Source of the DNA: Methyloceanibacter sp.
GTDB lineage: Bacteria; Pseudomonadota; Alphaproteobacteria; Rhizobiales; Methyloligellaceae
Reading direction: 5' to 3'
NCBI GenBank assembly: GCA_016649675.1
Contig: JAENXG010000139.1
Location: forward strand, 1 to 6,430
DNA length: 6,430 nucleotides
In this document: positions 1 through 5,585 of the stretch, piece by piece
Layout of the letters: the number at the start of each line of letters is the position of its first letter
Position numbering within the stretch: position 1 is the first letter of the stretch
Program-made: the position numbers and the translations under genes
The notes under the pieces: model-generated
What the model was told of the DNA's origin: nothing
Databases searched by the model: none
Seen by the model: only the letters and a program-made list of their open reading frames with translations

Positions 1-1
1 C

Positions 2-2725
2 CTACTCCGCCACGGCCTCTTCGCTCCCGTTCTCTTCGGGAATGTGCTCGACTGAGACCACGCGCTCGCCTTCTGCGGTGTCGAACACGATCACCCCTTG
101 CGTCGAGCGGCCCACGATGCTGATGCCTTCCACCGGCACGCGAATGAGCTGGCCGCCGTCGGTCACGAGCATGATCTGATCGGTGTCCTCGACGGGGAAG
201 GAAGCGATCAGCTTGCCGTTCCGCTGATTGACCACCATGGCGATGATGCCTTTGCCGCCGCGGCCGGAGATGCGGTACTCGTAAGCTGACGTTCGCTTGC
301 CGTAGCCGTTCTCCGATACCGTCAGCACGAACTCCTCATGCGCGCTGAGCTCGGCGTAACGCTCAGGGCTCAGCACCACCGTCTCCTGGGTCTCACCCTC
401 CGCTTCCATGTCCTGTTCCACTTCGGCCCCTCCCCTGCGGATGGTGTTGGCCTGGCGGATATAGGCCGCGCGCTCGGCGGCCGGGGCCTCGATGTGAGTG
501 AGGATCGCCATGGAAATGACCTGGTCCGCACCTTCGAGCTTGATGCCGCGGACGCCCGCCGATTCGCGCCCCTTGAACACGCGCACGTCGGTGGTGGGAA
601 AGCGGATCGCCTGGCCTTCCGCGGAGGTAAGCAGCACGTCCTGCTGCTCGTTGCACACCTGCACGCCGATGATGCGGTCGGTGCCTTCGAGCTTCATGGC
701 GATCTTGCCGTTCTGCCGCACCTCGATGAAGTCGGAGAGCTTGTTGCGCCTGACGGTGCCGCCATTGGTCGCGAACATCACGTCGAGCTTCGCCCACGAG
801 GTTTCGTCCTCGGGCAGCGGCAGGATGGTGGTGATGGTCTCGTCCTTGTCGAGCGGGAGAAGATTGACGAGCGCCTTGCCGCGCGCCTGGGGCGCTGCCA
901 GCGGCAGCCGCCATACCGTCATCTTATAGGCCATACCGCGGGAGGAGAAGAACAGGACCGGCGTGTGGGTATTGGCAATGAAGATGCGGGAGACGAAATC
1001 CTCCTCGCGCGTCGCCATGCCGGCGCGGCCTTTGCCGCCGCGGCGCTGGGCGCGGTAGGCCGAAAGCGGCACGCGCTTGATGTAGCCCTTGTGGCTGACG
1101 GTAACGACCATGTCCTCGCGCTGGATCAGGTCCTCGTCCTCGACCTCGCCTTCCATTTCGAGGATCTCGGTGCGGCGCGGGGTGCCGAACTCGGCCTTGA
1201 TGGCGGTGAGCTCGTCCTTGACGATGGTCACGATGCGGGCGCGGCTGCGCAGGATGTCGAGATAGTCGGCAATCTCGACCCCGAGCTTCTTCAGCTCGTC
1301 GCCGACCTCGTCGCGGCCGAGCGCGGTGAGGCGCTGTAGGCGCAGATCCAGGATGGCGCGGGCCTGCTCCTCCGAAAGCCGGTAGGTGCCTTTATCCGAC
1401 ACCTTGTGGCGGGGATCGGCGATCAACTCGACGAGCGCCACCACGTCCTTGGCCGGCCAATCGCGCGCCATCAGTTGTTCCCGCGCCGTGGCCGGATCCG
1501 GCGCCCGGCGGATGAGCGCAATCACCTCATCGATATTGGTGACGGCGATGGCGAGACCGACCAGGACATGCGCCCGATCGCGCGCCTTTCTCAGGAGAAA
1601 CTTGATGCGGCGCCCGACCACCTCCTCGCGGAACTCGGTGAAGGCGCGGATCAGGTCCTTGAGATTCATCTGCTCAGGCTTGCCGCCGGTGAGCGCCACG
1701 ATGTTGCAGCCAAACGTGCTCTGCAGCGGCGAGAAGCGGTAAAGCTGGTTCAGCACCACATCGGCCATGGCGTCGCGCTTCAGCTCGACCACGACGCGCA
1801 TGCCTTCGCGGTCGGACTCGTCGCGGATGTCGGAGATGCCCTCGATCTTCTTCTCGCGCACCAGCTCGGCGATCCTCTCGACCATCGACGCCTTGTTCAC
1901 CTGATAGGGAATCTCGGTGATGACCAGCGCCTCGCGCTCCTTGCGGATGGTCTCGGTGGTGACACGGCCGCGCATGAGGATCGAGCCGCGCCCTTTGTGA
2001 TAGGCGGAGCGGATGCCGGTGCGGCCGAGGATGAGGCCGCCGGTGGGGAAGTCCGGGCCGGGGATGAGCTCGGCCAGCTCGCCGACCCCAAGGGCCGGAT
2101 TGTCGAGAAAGGCGATGCAGGCGTCGATCACCTCGCCGAGATTGTGGGGCGGGATATTGGTGGCCATGCCCACGGCGATGCCGCCCGCGCCATTGACGAG
2201 GAGATTGGGAAACTTCGCCGGCAGGACTATCGGCTCCTGCTCGCGGCCGTCGTAATTCGGCTGGAAGTCGACCGTGTCGTTCTCGAGATCGTCGAGCAGC
2301 GACATGGCCGGACGTGCCAGCCTCACCTCGGTGTAGCGTTCCGCCGCCGGCGGATCGCCGTCGACCGAGCCGAAATTCCCCTGCCCGTCGATGAGCGGCA
2401 GGCGCATGGAGAACTCCTGCGCCATGCGCACCAGCGCGTCGTAGATCGCCTGGTTGCCGTGCGGGTGATACTTACCCATGGTGTCGCCGGTGACGCGGGC
2501 CGATTTGTTGTAGGGCCGGTCGGGCGTGTAGTTGTTCTCGTGCATCGAGTAGAGGATGCGCCGATGCACGGGCTTGAGCCCGTCGCGCACGTCGGGAAGC
2601 GCGCGCGCCACGATCACGCTCATGGCGTAATCGAGGTACGAGCGCTTCATCTCATCGATGAGCGAGACGGGCCTGATGTCGGAGGGAGTCGGTCCCGCGA
2701 CATCTGTCTTGTCGTTGTCAGCCAA
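2..2725 (-). CDS. gyrA: DNA gyrase subunit A
   Basis: Breakage-reunion subunit of the GyrA2GyrB2 type II topoisomerase, which introduces negative supercoils using ATP hydrolysed by GyrB; cytoplasmic. The 907-residue protein opens with the family's DIRPVSLIDEM and YLDYAMSVIVARALPDVRDG segments. The catalytic Arg-Tyr pair is R130-Y131 (RYTE, E. coli R121/Y122), and the quinolone-region helix is HPHGNQAIYD (residues 87-96). A coiled-coil/tower region follows to about residue 510. The C-terminal beta-pinwheel contains the GyrA box QRRGGKG at 560-566, which separates it from ParC, and a second GRGGKG at 821-826. An acidic insert around 745-795 makes it longer than E. coli GyrA (875 aa) and is, as I recall, usual in alphaproteobacteria. 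The only initiation codon between the in-frame stop at 2744-2746 and the conserved N terminus is TTG at 2723-2725, and it has no clear Shine-Dalgarno sequence. Identity is certain; the start is likely. Confidence 0.98.
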   Translation of the reverse strand: MADNDKTDVAGPTPSDIRPVSLIDEMKRSYLDYAMSVIVARALPDVRDGLKPVHRRILYSMHENNYTPDRPYNKSARVTGDTMGKYHPHGNQAIYDALVRMAQEFSMRLPLIDGQGNFGSVDGDPPAAERYTEVRLARPAMSLLDDLENDTVDFQPNYDGREQEPIVLPAKFPNLLVNGAGGIAVGMATNIPPHNLGEVIDACIAFLDNPALGVGELAELIPGPDFPTGGLILGRTGIRSAYHKGRGSILMRGRVTTETIRKEREALVITEIPYQVNKASMVERIAELVREKKIEGISDIRDESDREGMRVVVELKRDAMADVVLNQLYRFSPLQSTFGCNIVALTGGKPEQMNLKDLIRAFTEFREEVVGRRIKFLLRKARDRAHVLVGLAIAVTNIDEVIALIRRAPDPATAREQLMARDWPAKDVVALVELIADPRHKVSDKGTYRLSEEQARAILDLRLQRLTALGRDEVGDELKKLGVEIADYLDILRSRARIVTIVKDELTAIKAEFGTPRRTEILEMEGEVEDEDLIQREDMVVTVSHKGYIKRVPLSAYRAQRRGGKGRAGMATREEDFVSRIFIANTHTPVLFFSSRGMAYKMTVWRLPLAAPQARGKALVNLLPLDKDETITTILPLPEDETSWAKLDVMFATNGGTVRRNKLSDFIEVRQNGKIAMKLEGTDRIIGVQVCNEQQDVLLTSAEGQAIRFPTTDVRVFKGRESAGVRGIKLEGADQVISMAILTHIEAPAAERAAYIRQANTIRRGGAEVEQDMEAEGETQETVVLSPERYAELSAHEEFVLTVSENGYGKRTSAYEYRISGRGGKGIIAMVVNQRNGKLIASFPVEDTDQIMLVTDGGQLIRVPVEGISIVGRSTQGVIVFDTAEGERVVSVEHIPEENGSEEAVAE

Positions 2726-2834
2726 GGAAGGAGGAAGCCTGTTCTAAAAGAAAGTGAAGCCCGTAAACGCCACCGCCGGCGAGAGGGAGAACCCTCCCGC
2801 ACAAGGGCGACAGCGATTGCTGTAAGATGACTCT

Positions 2835-2863
2835 CTATAACTGATTTGGCGTCCGCTCCGCAA
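2835..2863 (-). promoter_or_regulatory. Candidate housekeeping promoter for gyrA
   Basis: On the minus strand, TTGCGG (2858-2863) is followed after exactly 17 bases by TTATAG (2835-2840). This resembles a sigma-70 -35/-10 pair with one strong half (TTG) and an AT-rich -10. Transcription would begin near 2828 and leave a leader of about 100 bases before the gyrA TTG codon. The leader contains a small GAGGG/CCCTC hairpin (2783-2796). The assignment rests on motif and spacing only, so a different start site is quite possible. Confidence 0.4.
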
Positions 2864-2945
2864 CCCAACAAGGGGCACAAACGCCATTTGATTTTCACAA
2901 TAATTTCAAGGCGTTATTTGGTCTCAAGAGCGCCATTTTGGCGTC
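2845..2945. repeat. Cluster of GGCG/CGCC words in AT-richer spacer
   Basis: Short words recur within about 100 bases. TTTGGCGTC occurs at 2845-2853 and again at 2937-2945, 92 bases apart. CGCCATTT occurs at 2882-2889 and 2931-2938. AACGCC (2880-2885) pairs with GGCGTT (2910-2915) as an inverted repeat, and CGCCATTTTGGCG (2931-2943) is itself a palindrome with 5-base arms. The intervening sequence is visibly richer in A and T than the flanking genes. The cluster lies between the candidate gyrA promoter, whose spacer contains the first copy, and the EcfG-type promoter of the PRC-barrel gene. It could be a set of operator sites or a locally foldable DNA or RNA element; I do not recognise the regulator. 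Confidence 0.4.
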
Positions 2946-2992
2946 GTATGAAGGAGTAATTCGTCAGCCGCCGGAAAGCGCGGCCAGCGGGG

Positions 2993-3017
2993 GGAACGAT
3001 CGAGTCGCGGAGACGTT
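2993..3017 (+). promoter_or_regulatory. EcfG (general stress response) type promoter
   Basis: GGAAC at 2993-2997 is followed after exactly 16 bases by CGTT at 3014-3017. This is a full match to the GGAAC-N16/17-CGTT promoter described for the alphaproteobacterial general stress sigma factors of the EcfG/SigT family. It reads toward the PRC-barrel gene, whose start codon is 76 bases downstream of the -10 element. That predicts a leader of about 65-70 bases. From family knowledge, small exported PRC-barrel proteins are frequent members of this regulon, which fits. The call is motif-based. Confidence 0.7.
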
Positions 3018-3080
3018 TTTCGGCGAGGCGGCGCAAGGGCTCTTTCCGCTCTCGCGCGTCAACCCTGGTTAGCAACTCAC

Positions 3081-3086
3081 AAGGAG
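3081..3086 (+). promoter_or_regulatory. Ribosome binding site of PRC-barrel gene
   Basis: AAGGAG lies 7 bases before the ATG at 3094, which is ideal Shine-Dalgarno spacing. It fixes the start of the PRC-barrel gene at the codon that also gives a complete signal peptide. Confidence 0.85.
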
Positions 3087-3093
3087 CGAAACC

Positions 3094-3669
3094 ATGAACC
3101 GACTTCTTGCATGCACGGCAGTTGGCCTGTTCTTGGGCCTCACGCCGGCCTTGGCTGAAAGCCAGCTCCCTTCTGGCGCCTCTCAGGACGAGCCCGCGCT
3201 GCTGCAGCCGGCGCAGCCCTTTGAGGCGACGCCCCCGGCACAGTCGTCAGGGCAACCACTGCCTCAGGCGCAGTCTGAGGCGCCAAAATCCGTGGCTTCC
3301 GAACAGTCGGCAGGAGCTTCGCCGGACAGCTCGCCGTTCCTCAAGAAGCAGGAAAGCAGCGAGTGGCTGGTCGGCAACCTGATCGGCGAGTCCGTAGTGA
3401 ATACCAAGAATGAATCCCTCGGCGAGATCACCGACCTCATCACCGACCATAACGGGAAGATCATTGCCGTGTTGATCGGCTCCGGCGGGTTCCTCGGCAT
3501 CGGCGAGAAGGATGTCGCCATCCGCTTCGAGGACGTCAAAGTCGTCCGCGACGAGAACGACGACATGAAGGTGATAGCGAATATCAGCCAGCAGACGCTC
3601 GCGTCGGCGCCCGACTATCAGACGCTCGACGAGCAGCAAATCACGGTGGGCGAGAAGGGCGACCGCTAG
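3094..3669 (+). CDS. Exported PRC-barrel domain protein
   Basis: A 191-residue secreted or periplasmic protein. Residues 1-21 are a signal peptide: a short basic start, a hydrophobic core, and an A19-L20-A21 cleavage motif before E22. Residues 22 to about 85 form a low-complexity linker rich in Pro, Gln, Ser and Ala. Residues 88-170 are a PRC-barrel: WLVGNLIGESVVN opens the first strands, LGEITDLITDHNGKI follows, and the family hairpin GSGGFLGIGEKDVAI sits at 129-143. PRC-barrels are small beta domains found in RimM, in the photosynthetic reaction centre H subunit, and in many stand-alone stress proteins. The exact role of exported versions is unknown. The gene is monocistronic, with an EcfG-type promoter upstream and an intrinsic terminator downstream, so stress induction is likely. 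The domain call is secure; the function is not. Confidence 0.93.
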   Translation: MNRLLACTAVGLFLGLTPALAESQLPSGASQDEPALLQPAQPFEATPPAQSSGQPLPQAQSEAPKSVASEQSAGASPDSSPFLKKQESSEWLVGNLIGESVVNTKNESLGEITDLITDHNGKIIAVLIGSGGFLGIGEKDVAIRFEDVKVVRDENDDMKVIANISQQTLASAPDYQTLDEQQITVGEKGDR

Positions 3670-3739
3670 GGCTCGCCTCAATAGCGCCTCTCGCTCTCAC
3701 CGCGTTGCTCTAAGTCGCAACAGCTAAGAATTCTGCATT

Positions 3740-3780
3740 GAGCGCGGCCTGCCTGAAACGGTGGGCCGCGCTCTTGTTTT
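3740..3780 (+). terminator. Rho-independent terminator of the PRC-barrel gene
   Basis: GAGCGCGGCC (3740-3749) and GGCCGCGCTC (3764-3773) form a perfect 10-base GC-rich stem with a 14-base loop, followed directly by TTGTTTT. It lies 70 bases after the PRC-barrel stop codon. On the opposite strand the hairpin is not followed by a T-run, so it probably acts on plus-strand transcripts only, although it also separates that gene from the convergent DUF2269 gene ending at 3791. A weaker GTTGC/GCAAC stem lies just upstream (3704-3721). Confidence 0.9.
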
Positions 3781-3790
3781 GCGCAGCGCA

Positions 3791-4120
3791 TCAGACTGGC
3801 TTGGCGAGCATCAGCCAGAAAATGCCGAGCATCGACAGGAAGGCCGGCCAGCCGAGCCAGAACCAGGCGCGCGCGAGAAGATGATAGTGGGGCGGCAAGG
3901 TCCGCTCCTTGGCCGCCACCGCTCCCTCGGCGAGATCGCGCATCTTGATCTGGCTCGCCACGACGGGGAGCCAGCAGACGCCGATCAGGACATAGAGGGC
4001 GAGGCTCGCGAGGATCCAGGTCTGAGCGAGAGCATAGCCGCCAAGATGGACGAGCATGAGCCCCGTGACCGGTTGGACGATGGCCGCGGTCGCGGTGAAC
4101 AGGTAGTCGGCGACGACCAC
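3791..4120 (-). CDS. DUF2269-type membrane protein, N-terminally shortened
   Basis: The 109 residues match the later part of the DUF2269 family of predicted integral membrane proteins. VVADYLFTATAAIVQPVTGL (2-21) begins a membrane helix, WILASLALYVLIGVCWLPVV (35-54) is a second, and the family motif QIKMRDLAE follows at 57-65. LPPHYHLLARAWFWLGWPAF (75-94) leads into a last helix ending WLMLAKPV. From memory, members are about 150-160 residues and start with another helix (a K-x-L-H type segment). That part is absent: the frame is open upstream only to the stop at 4178-4180, and the extra codons are not hydrophobic. The assumed start is GTG at 4118-4120, with no good ribosome binding site. The gene follows ssb by 73 bases on the same strand with no obvious terminator between. 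It may be a working short form or a remnant. Function unknown. Confidence 0.65.
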   Translation of the reverse strand: MVVADYLFTATAAIVQPVTGLMLVHLGGYALAQTWILASLALYVLIGVCWLPVVASQIKMRDLAEGAVAAKERTLPPHYHLLARAWFWLGWPAFLSMLGIFWLMLAKPV

Positions 4121-4193
4121 GGTCGCGCCATCATCGGCACCACCTTGAGCAGAGGCCCGAAATGGTCGGTCCAGAGCTCAGGGGCAAGCCCGG

Positions 4194-4694
4194 CTAGAAC
4201 GGGATCTCGTCGTCAAGCTCCTTGTCGAAGGCGCCCGCGCCGCCGCTCTTGCCGCCGCCGCTGCTGCCGCCGCTGAACGGCCCCGACCGTCCGAAGTCGC
4301 CGCCGCCGCTGCGTTGCTCCCCCTCGCCCGTGCTGTCGCGCTGTTTCCCATCGAGCATGGTGAGCGTCGCGTTGAACCCTTGCAGCACGACCTCAGTGGT
4401 GTAGCGCTCCTGTCCCGACTGGTCCTCCCATTTGCGGGTCTGCAGTTGACCTTCGAGATAAACCTTGGCGCCCTTCTTCAGATATTGCTCGGCGATCTTG
4501 GCCAGGTTCTCGTTGAAGATGACCACGCGGTGCCATTCGGTGCGCTCCTTGCGCTCGCCGCTCGATTTGTCGCGCCAACTGTCGCTCGTGGCCACGCGCA
4601 GATTCGCGATCGGTCGCCCGTCTTGGGTGTGGCGGATTTCAGGGTCGGCTCCGAGATTGCCGACCAGGATGACTTTGTTGACCGATCCGGCCAT
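4194..4694 (-). CDS. ssb: Single-stranded DNA-binding protein
   Basis: Binds and protects single-stranded DNA in replication, recombination and repair, and recruits partner enzymes through its C-terminal tip; acts as a homotetramer in the cytoplasm. The 166-residue protein starts MAGSVNKVILVGNLGADPEI, the first strands of the OB fold (residues 1 to about 112). Aromatic residues at W40, W54, F60 and W89 match the DNA-stacking W40, W54, F60 and W88 of E. coli SSB. Residues 118-158 are a Gly/Ser-rich disordered linker, and the protein ends with the acidic tip DDEIPF (161-166), the protein-interaction motif. The ATG at 4692-4694 is preceded after 8 bases by GGGGAGG. The region upstream carries a candidate LexA box, so SOS control is plausible. 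In Hyphomicrobiales ssb commonly lies near gyrA, as here. Confidence 0.98.
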   Translation of the reverse strand: MAGSVNKVILVGNLGADPEIRHTQDGRPIANLRVATSDSWRDKSSGERKERTEWHRVVIFNENLAKIAEQYLKKGAKVYLEGQLQTRKWEDQSGQERYTTEVVLQGFNATLTMLDGKQRDSTGEGEQRSGGGDFGRSGPFSGGSSGGGKSGGAGAFDKELDDEIPF

Positions 4695-4702
4695 TTATCG
4701 AA

Positions 4703-4709
4703 CCTCCCC
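4703..4709 (-). promoter_or_regulatory. Ribosome binding site of ssb
   Basis: On the minus strand, GGGGAGG lies 8 bases before the ssb ATG. This is a strong Shine-Dalgarno sequence and confirms the start at 4694. Confidence 0.85.
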
Positions 4710-4815
4710 GCGGGACAAGCGTTCAGACTTACAGTCTACCGCCCGCAAGGCGCCACCTGCCAGACAGCAGAGACCCTGTCCACAGGCAAGGACGGCGCCA
4801 ACCGGGCATGGGAAT

Positions 4816-4844
4816 TTTGTACACGTTTTGTTCCAGAGCGTCCA
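4816..4844 (-). promoter_or_regulatory. Candidate ssb promoter overlapping SOS box
   Basis: On the minus strand, TGGACG (4839-4844) and TACAAA (4816-4821) are separated by exactly 17 bases, giving a plausible though imperfect sigma-70 promoter. The candidate LexA site occupies most of the spacer and the start of the -10 element, which is the classic arrangement for repression. It implies a leader of roughly 115 bases before ssb, containing a CCTGT/ACAGG hairpin. Motif-based only. Confidence 0.35.
4819..4833. promoter_or_regulatory. Candidate LexA (SOS) box between ssb and MAPEG-like gene
   Basis: The plus strand reads GTAC-ACGTTTT-GTTC, which is GAAC-AAAACGT-GTAC on the minus strand. The alphaproteobacterial LexA box is GTTC-N7-GTTC, so this has the exact spacing and 7 of 8 defined bases. 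An A-rich run after GAAC is also common in such boxes. In many alphaproteobacteria the region upstream of ssb, shared with uvrA, carries an SOS box. The site is 125 bases upstream of ssb and 135 bases upstream of the divergent MAPEG-like gene, so either or both could be controlled. Confidence 0.6.
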
Positions 4845-4854
4845 GCCTCACATC

Positions 4855-4883
4855 TTGAGGTTTCCGCCCGCGCGGCCTATGCC
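4855..4883 (+). promoter_or_regulatory. Candidate promoter of the MAPEG-like gene
   Basis: TTGAGG (4855-4860) and TATGCC (4878-4883) are spaced by 17 bases, a reasonable sigma-70 match at both halves. Transcription would begin near 4890, about 78 bases before the ATG at 4968. No other good pair stands out on this strand in the spacer. Confidence 0.35.
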
Positions 4884-4967
4884 TTAGGAAGACAATCAAG
4901 AGATGGGTTTTTCTGGCAGCGCGTCCGGTTCAGGGGGTTGCTCGCCTCAAGCCGGGACGAGGGAGAT

Positions 4968-5579
4968 ATGCAGCGGTCTATCGAGCAGCAACACGTACCG
5001 AAGCGCAGGACGAGCAAGCGGCGCGACCCGCGCGCGCAGTATTTCGGCTTCACGTCGCGGCAACTGCCCTTTCTCTATGTGCTCGTAGGGAATTGGCTTT
5101 TCGCGGCCCTGTTCTTCGGCTCGGCCAAGTTCTTTTGGCATTGGGTACCGCACGACTGGACCCTCGGCGACCGCATTGCTCTCGTCATCAAGGATGCGGT
5201 CTTCGCCATATTGCCGGCGGTGATCGGCATTTGCATCGTGGCCGCCCAGCGCCTCGATCCCAACATGTGGGTCGGGCGCACGGCCAAGCCCAACTCGGCG
5301 CTCGACATCAATACCCGCTTCATCCTCAACACGTTCGAGCAGTTTATCCTCTATTTCATCGGCAATGCGGCGCTTGCGCTTTATTGCCCGCTCGAGGAAG
5401 CGCGCACCCTGATCATCCTCACCATCCTTTTCGTGCTCGGGCGCGTCCTGTTCTGGGTCGGCTACCACGTGAACCCGTATTTGCGCGCCTTCGGCTTCGG
5501 CATCACCTTCTATCCGACGGTCGCGGTCTATGCCTGGCTCATCCTGTTCATGGTGTTCGACATCCGCGTCCCGCTCTGA
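4968..5579 (+). CDS. MAPEG-like integral membrane protein
   Basis: A 203-residue protein with a basic, soluble N terminus (residues 1-30) and about five hydrophobic segments: roughly 33-55, 70-93, 117-140, 147-167 and 173-197. The part from T116 to the end resembles MAPEG proteins (membrane-associated proteins in eicosanoid and glutathione metabolism). It has an N-T-F-E motif (121-124) at the head of a helix, then R159, the GYHVNPYLRAFGF segment (165-177), and a last helix beginning TFYPTVAV. Eukaryotic members are glutathione S-transferases or related enzymes; bacterial members are mostly uncharacterised, so no reaction is assigned. The ATG at 4968 is preceded by GAGGGAG, unusually close (2 bases). 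The frame stays open far upstream through the antisense of ssb, which is not credible as protein. It stands divergent to ssb, where uvrA is often found in related genomes. Confidence 0.75.
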   Translation: MQRSIEQQHVPKRRTSKRRDPRAQYFGFTSRQLPFLYVLVGNWLFAALFFGSAKFFWHWVPHDWTLGDRIALVIKDAVFAILPAVIGICIVAAQRLDPNMWVGRTAKPNSALDINTRFILNTFEQFILYFIGNAALALYCPLEEARTLIILTILFVLGRVLFWVGYHVNPYLRAFGFGITFYPTVAVYAWLILFMVFDIRVPL

Positions 5580-5585
5580 CGCGTC

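Larger units (their letters stand above)
2726..3093. other. Gene-free divergent spacer between gyrA and PRC-barrel gene
   Basis: This 368-base spacer separates two divergently oriented genes. I see no convincing coding sequence, tRNA or mobile-element end in it. Going from gyrA outward it holds a purine tract (2724-2737), a small hairpin (2783-2796), a candidate gyrA promoter (2835-2863), the GGCG/CGCC repeat cluster (2845-2945), the EcfG-type promoter (2993-3017), and the ribosome binding site of the PRC-barrel gene (3081-3086). Confidence 0.7.

Noticed and set aside
2754..2825. Small plus-strand frame of about 23 codons from GTG behind the purine tract GGAAGGAGGAAG
   Set aside because: The ribosome-binding-like GGAGG is about 20 bases from the GTG, too far. 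The peptide has no recognisable features, and the tract is the complement of the gyrA leader.
338..2830. Long open frames on the plus strand across gyrA (338-1339 and 1406-2830)
   Set aside because: They lie antisense to a complete, well conserved gyrA. Their translations are His/Asp/Ala/Gly/Leu-rich with no recognisable domain, as expected of mirror frames in GC-rich DNA.
2647..2898. Minus-strand 83-codon frame covering the gyrA start
   Set aside because: It is out of frame with gyrA, has a low-complexity Arg-rich translation and overlaps the candidate promoter; a chance frame.
4725..4737. AGACT-TAC-AGTCT palindrome in the ssb leader
   Set aside because: Five-base arms are easily found by chance, and it has no repeat elsewhere or known regulator to support it.
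4314..4967. Possible 218-residue N-terminal extension of the MAPEG-like protein
   Set aside because: The frame is open only because it mirrors ssb and crosses the promoter region. The residues show no domain, and the ATG at 4968 gives a normal membrane-protein start.
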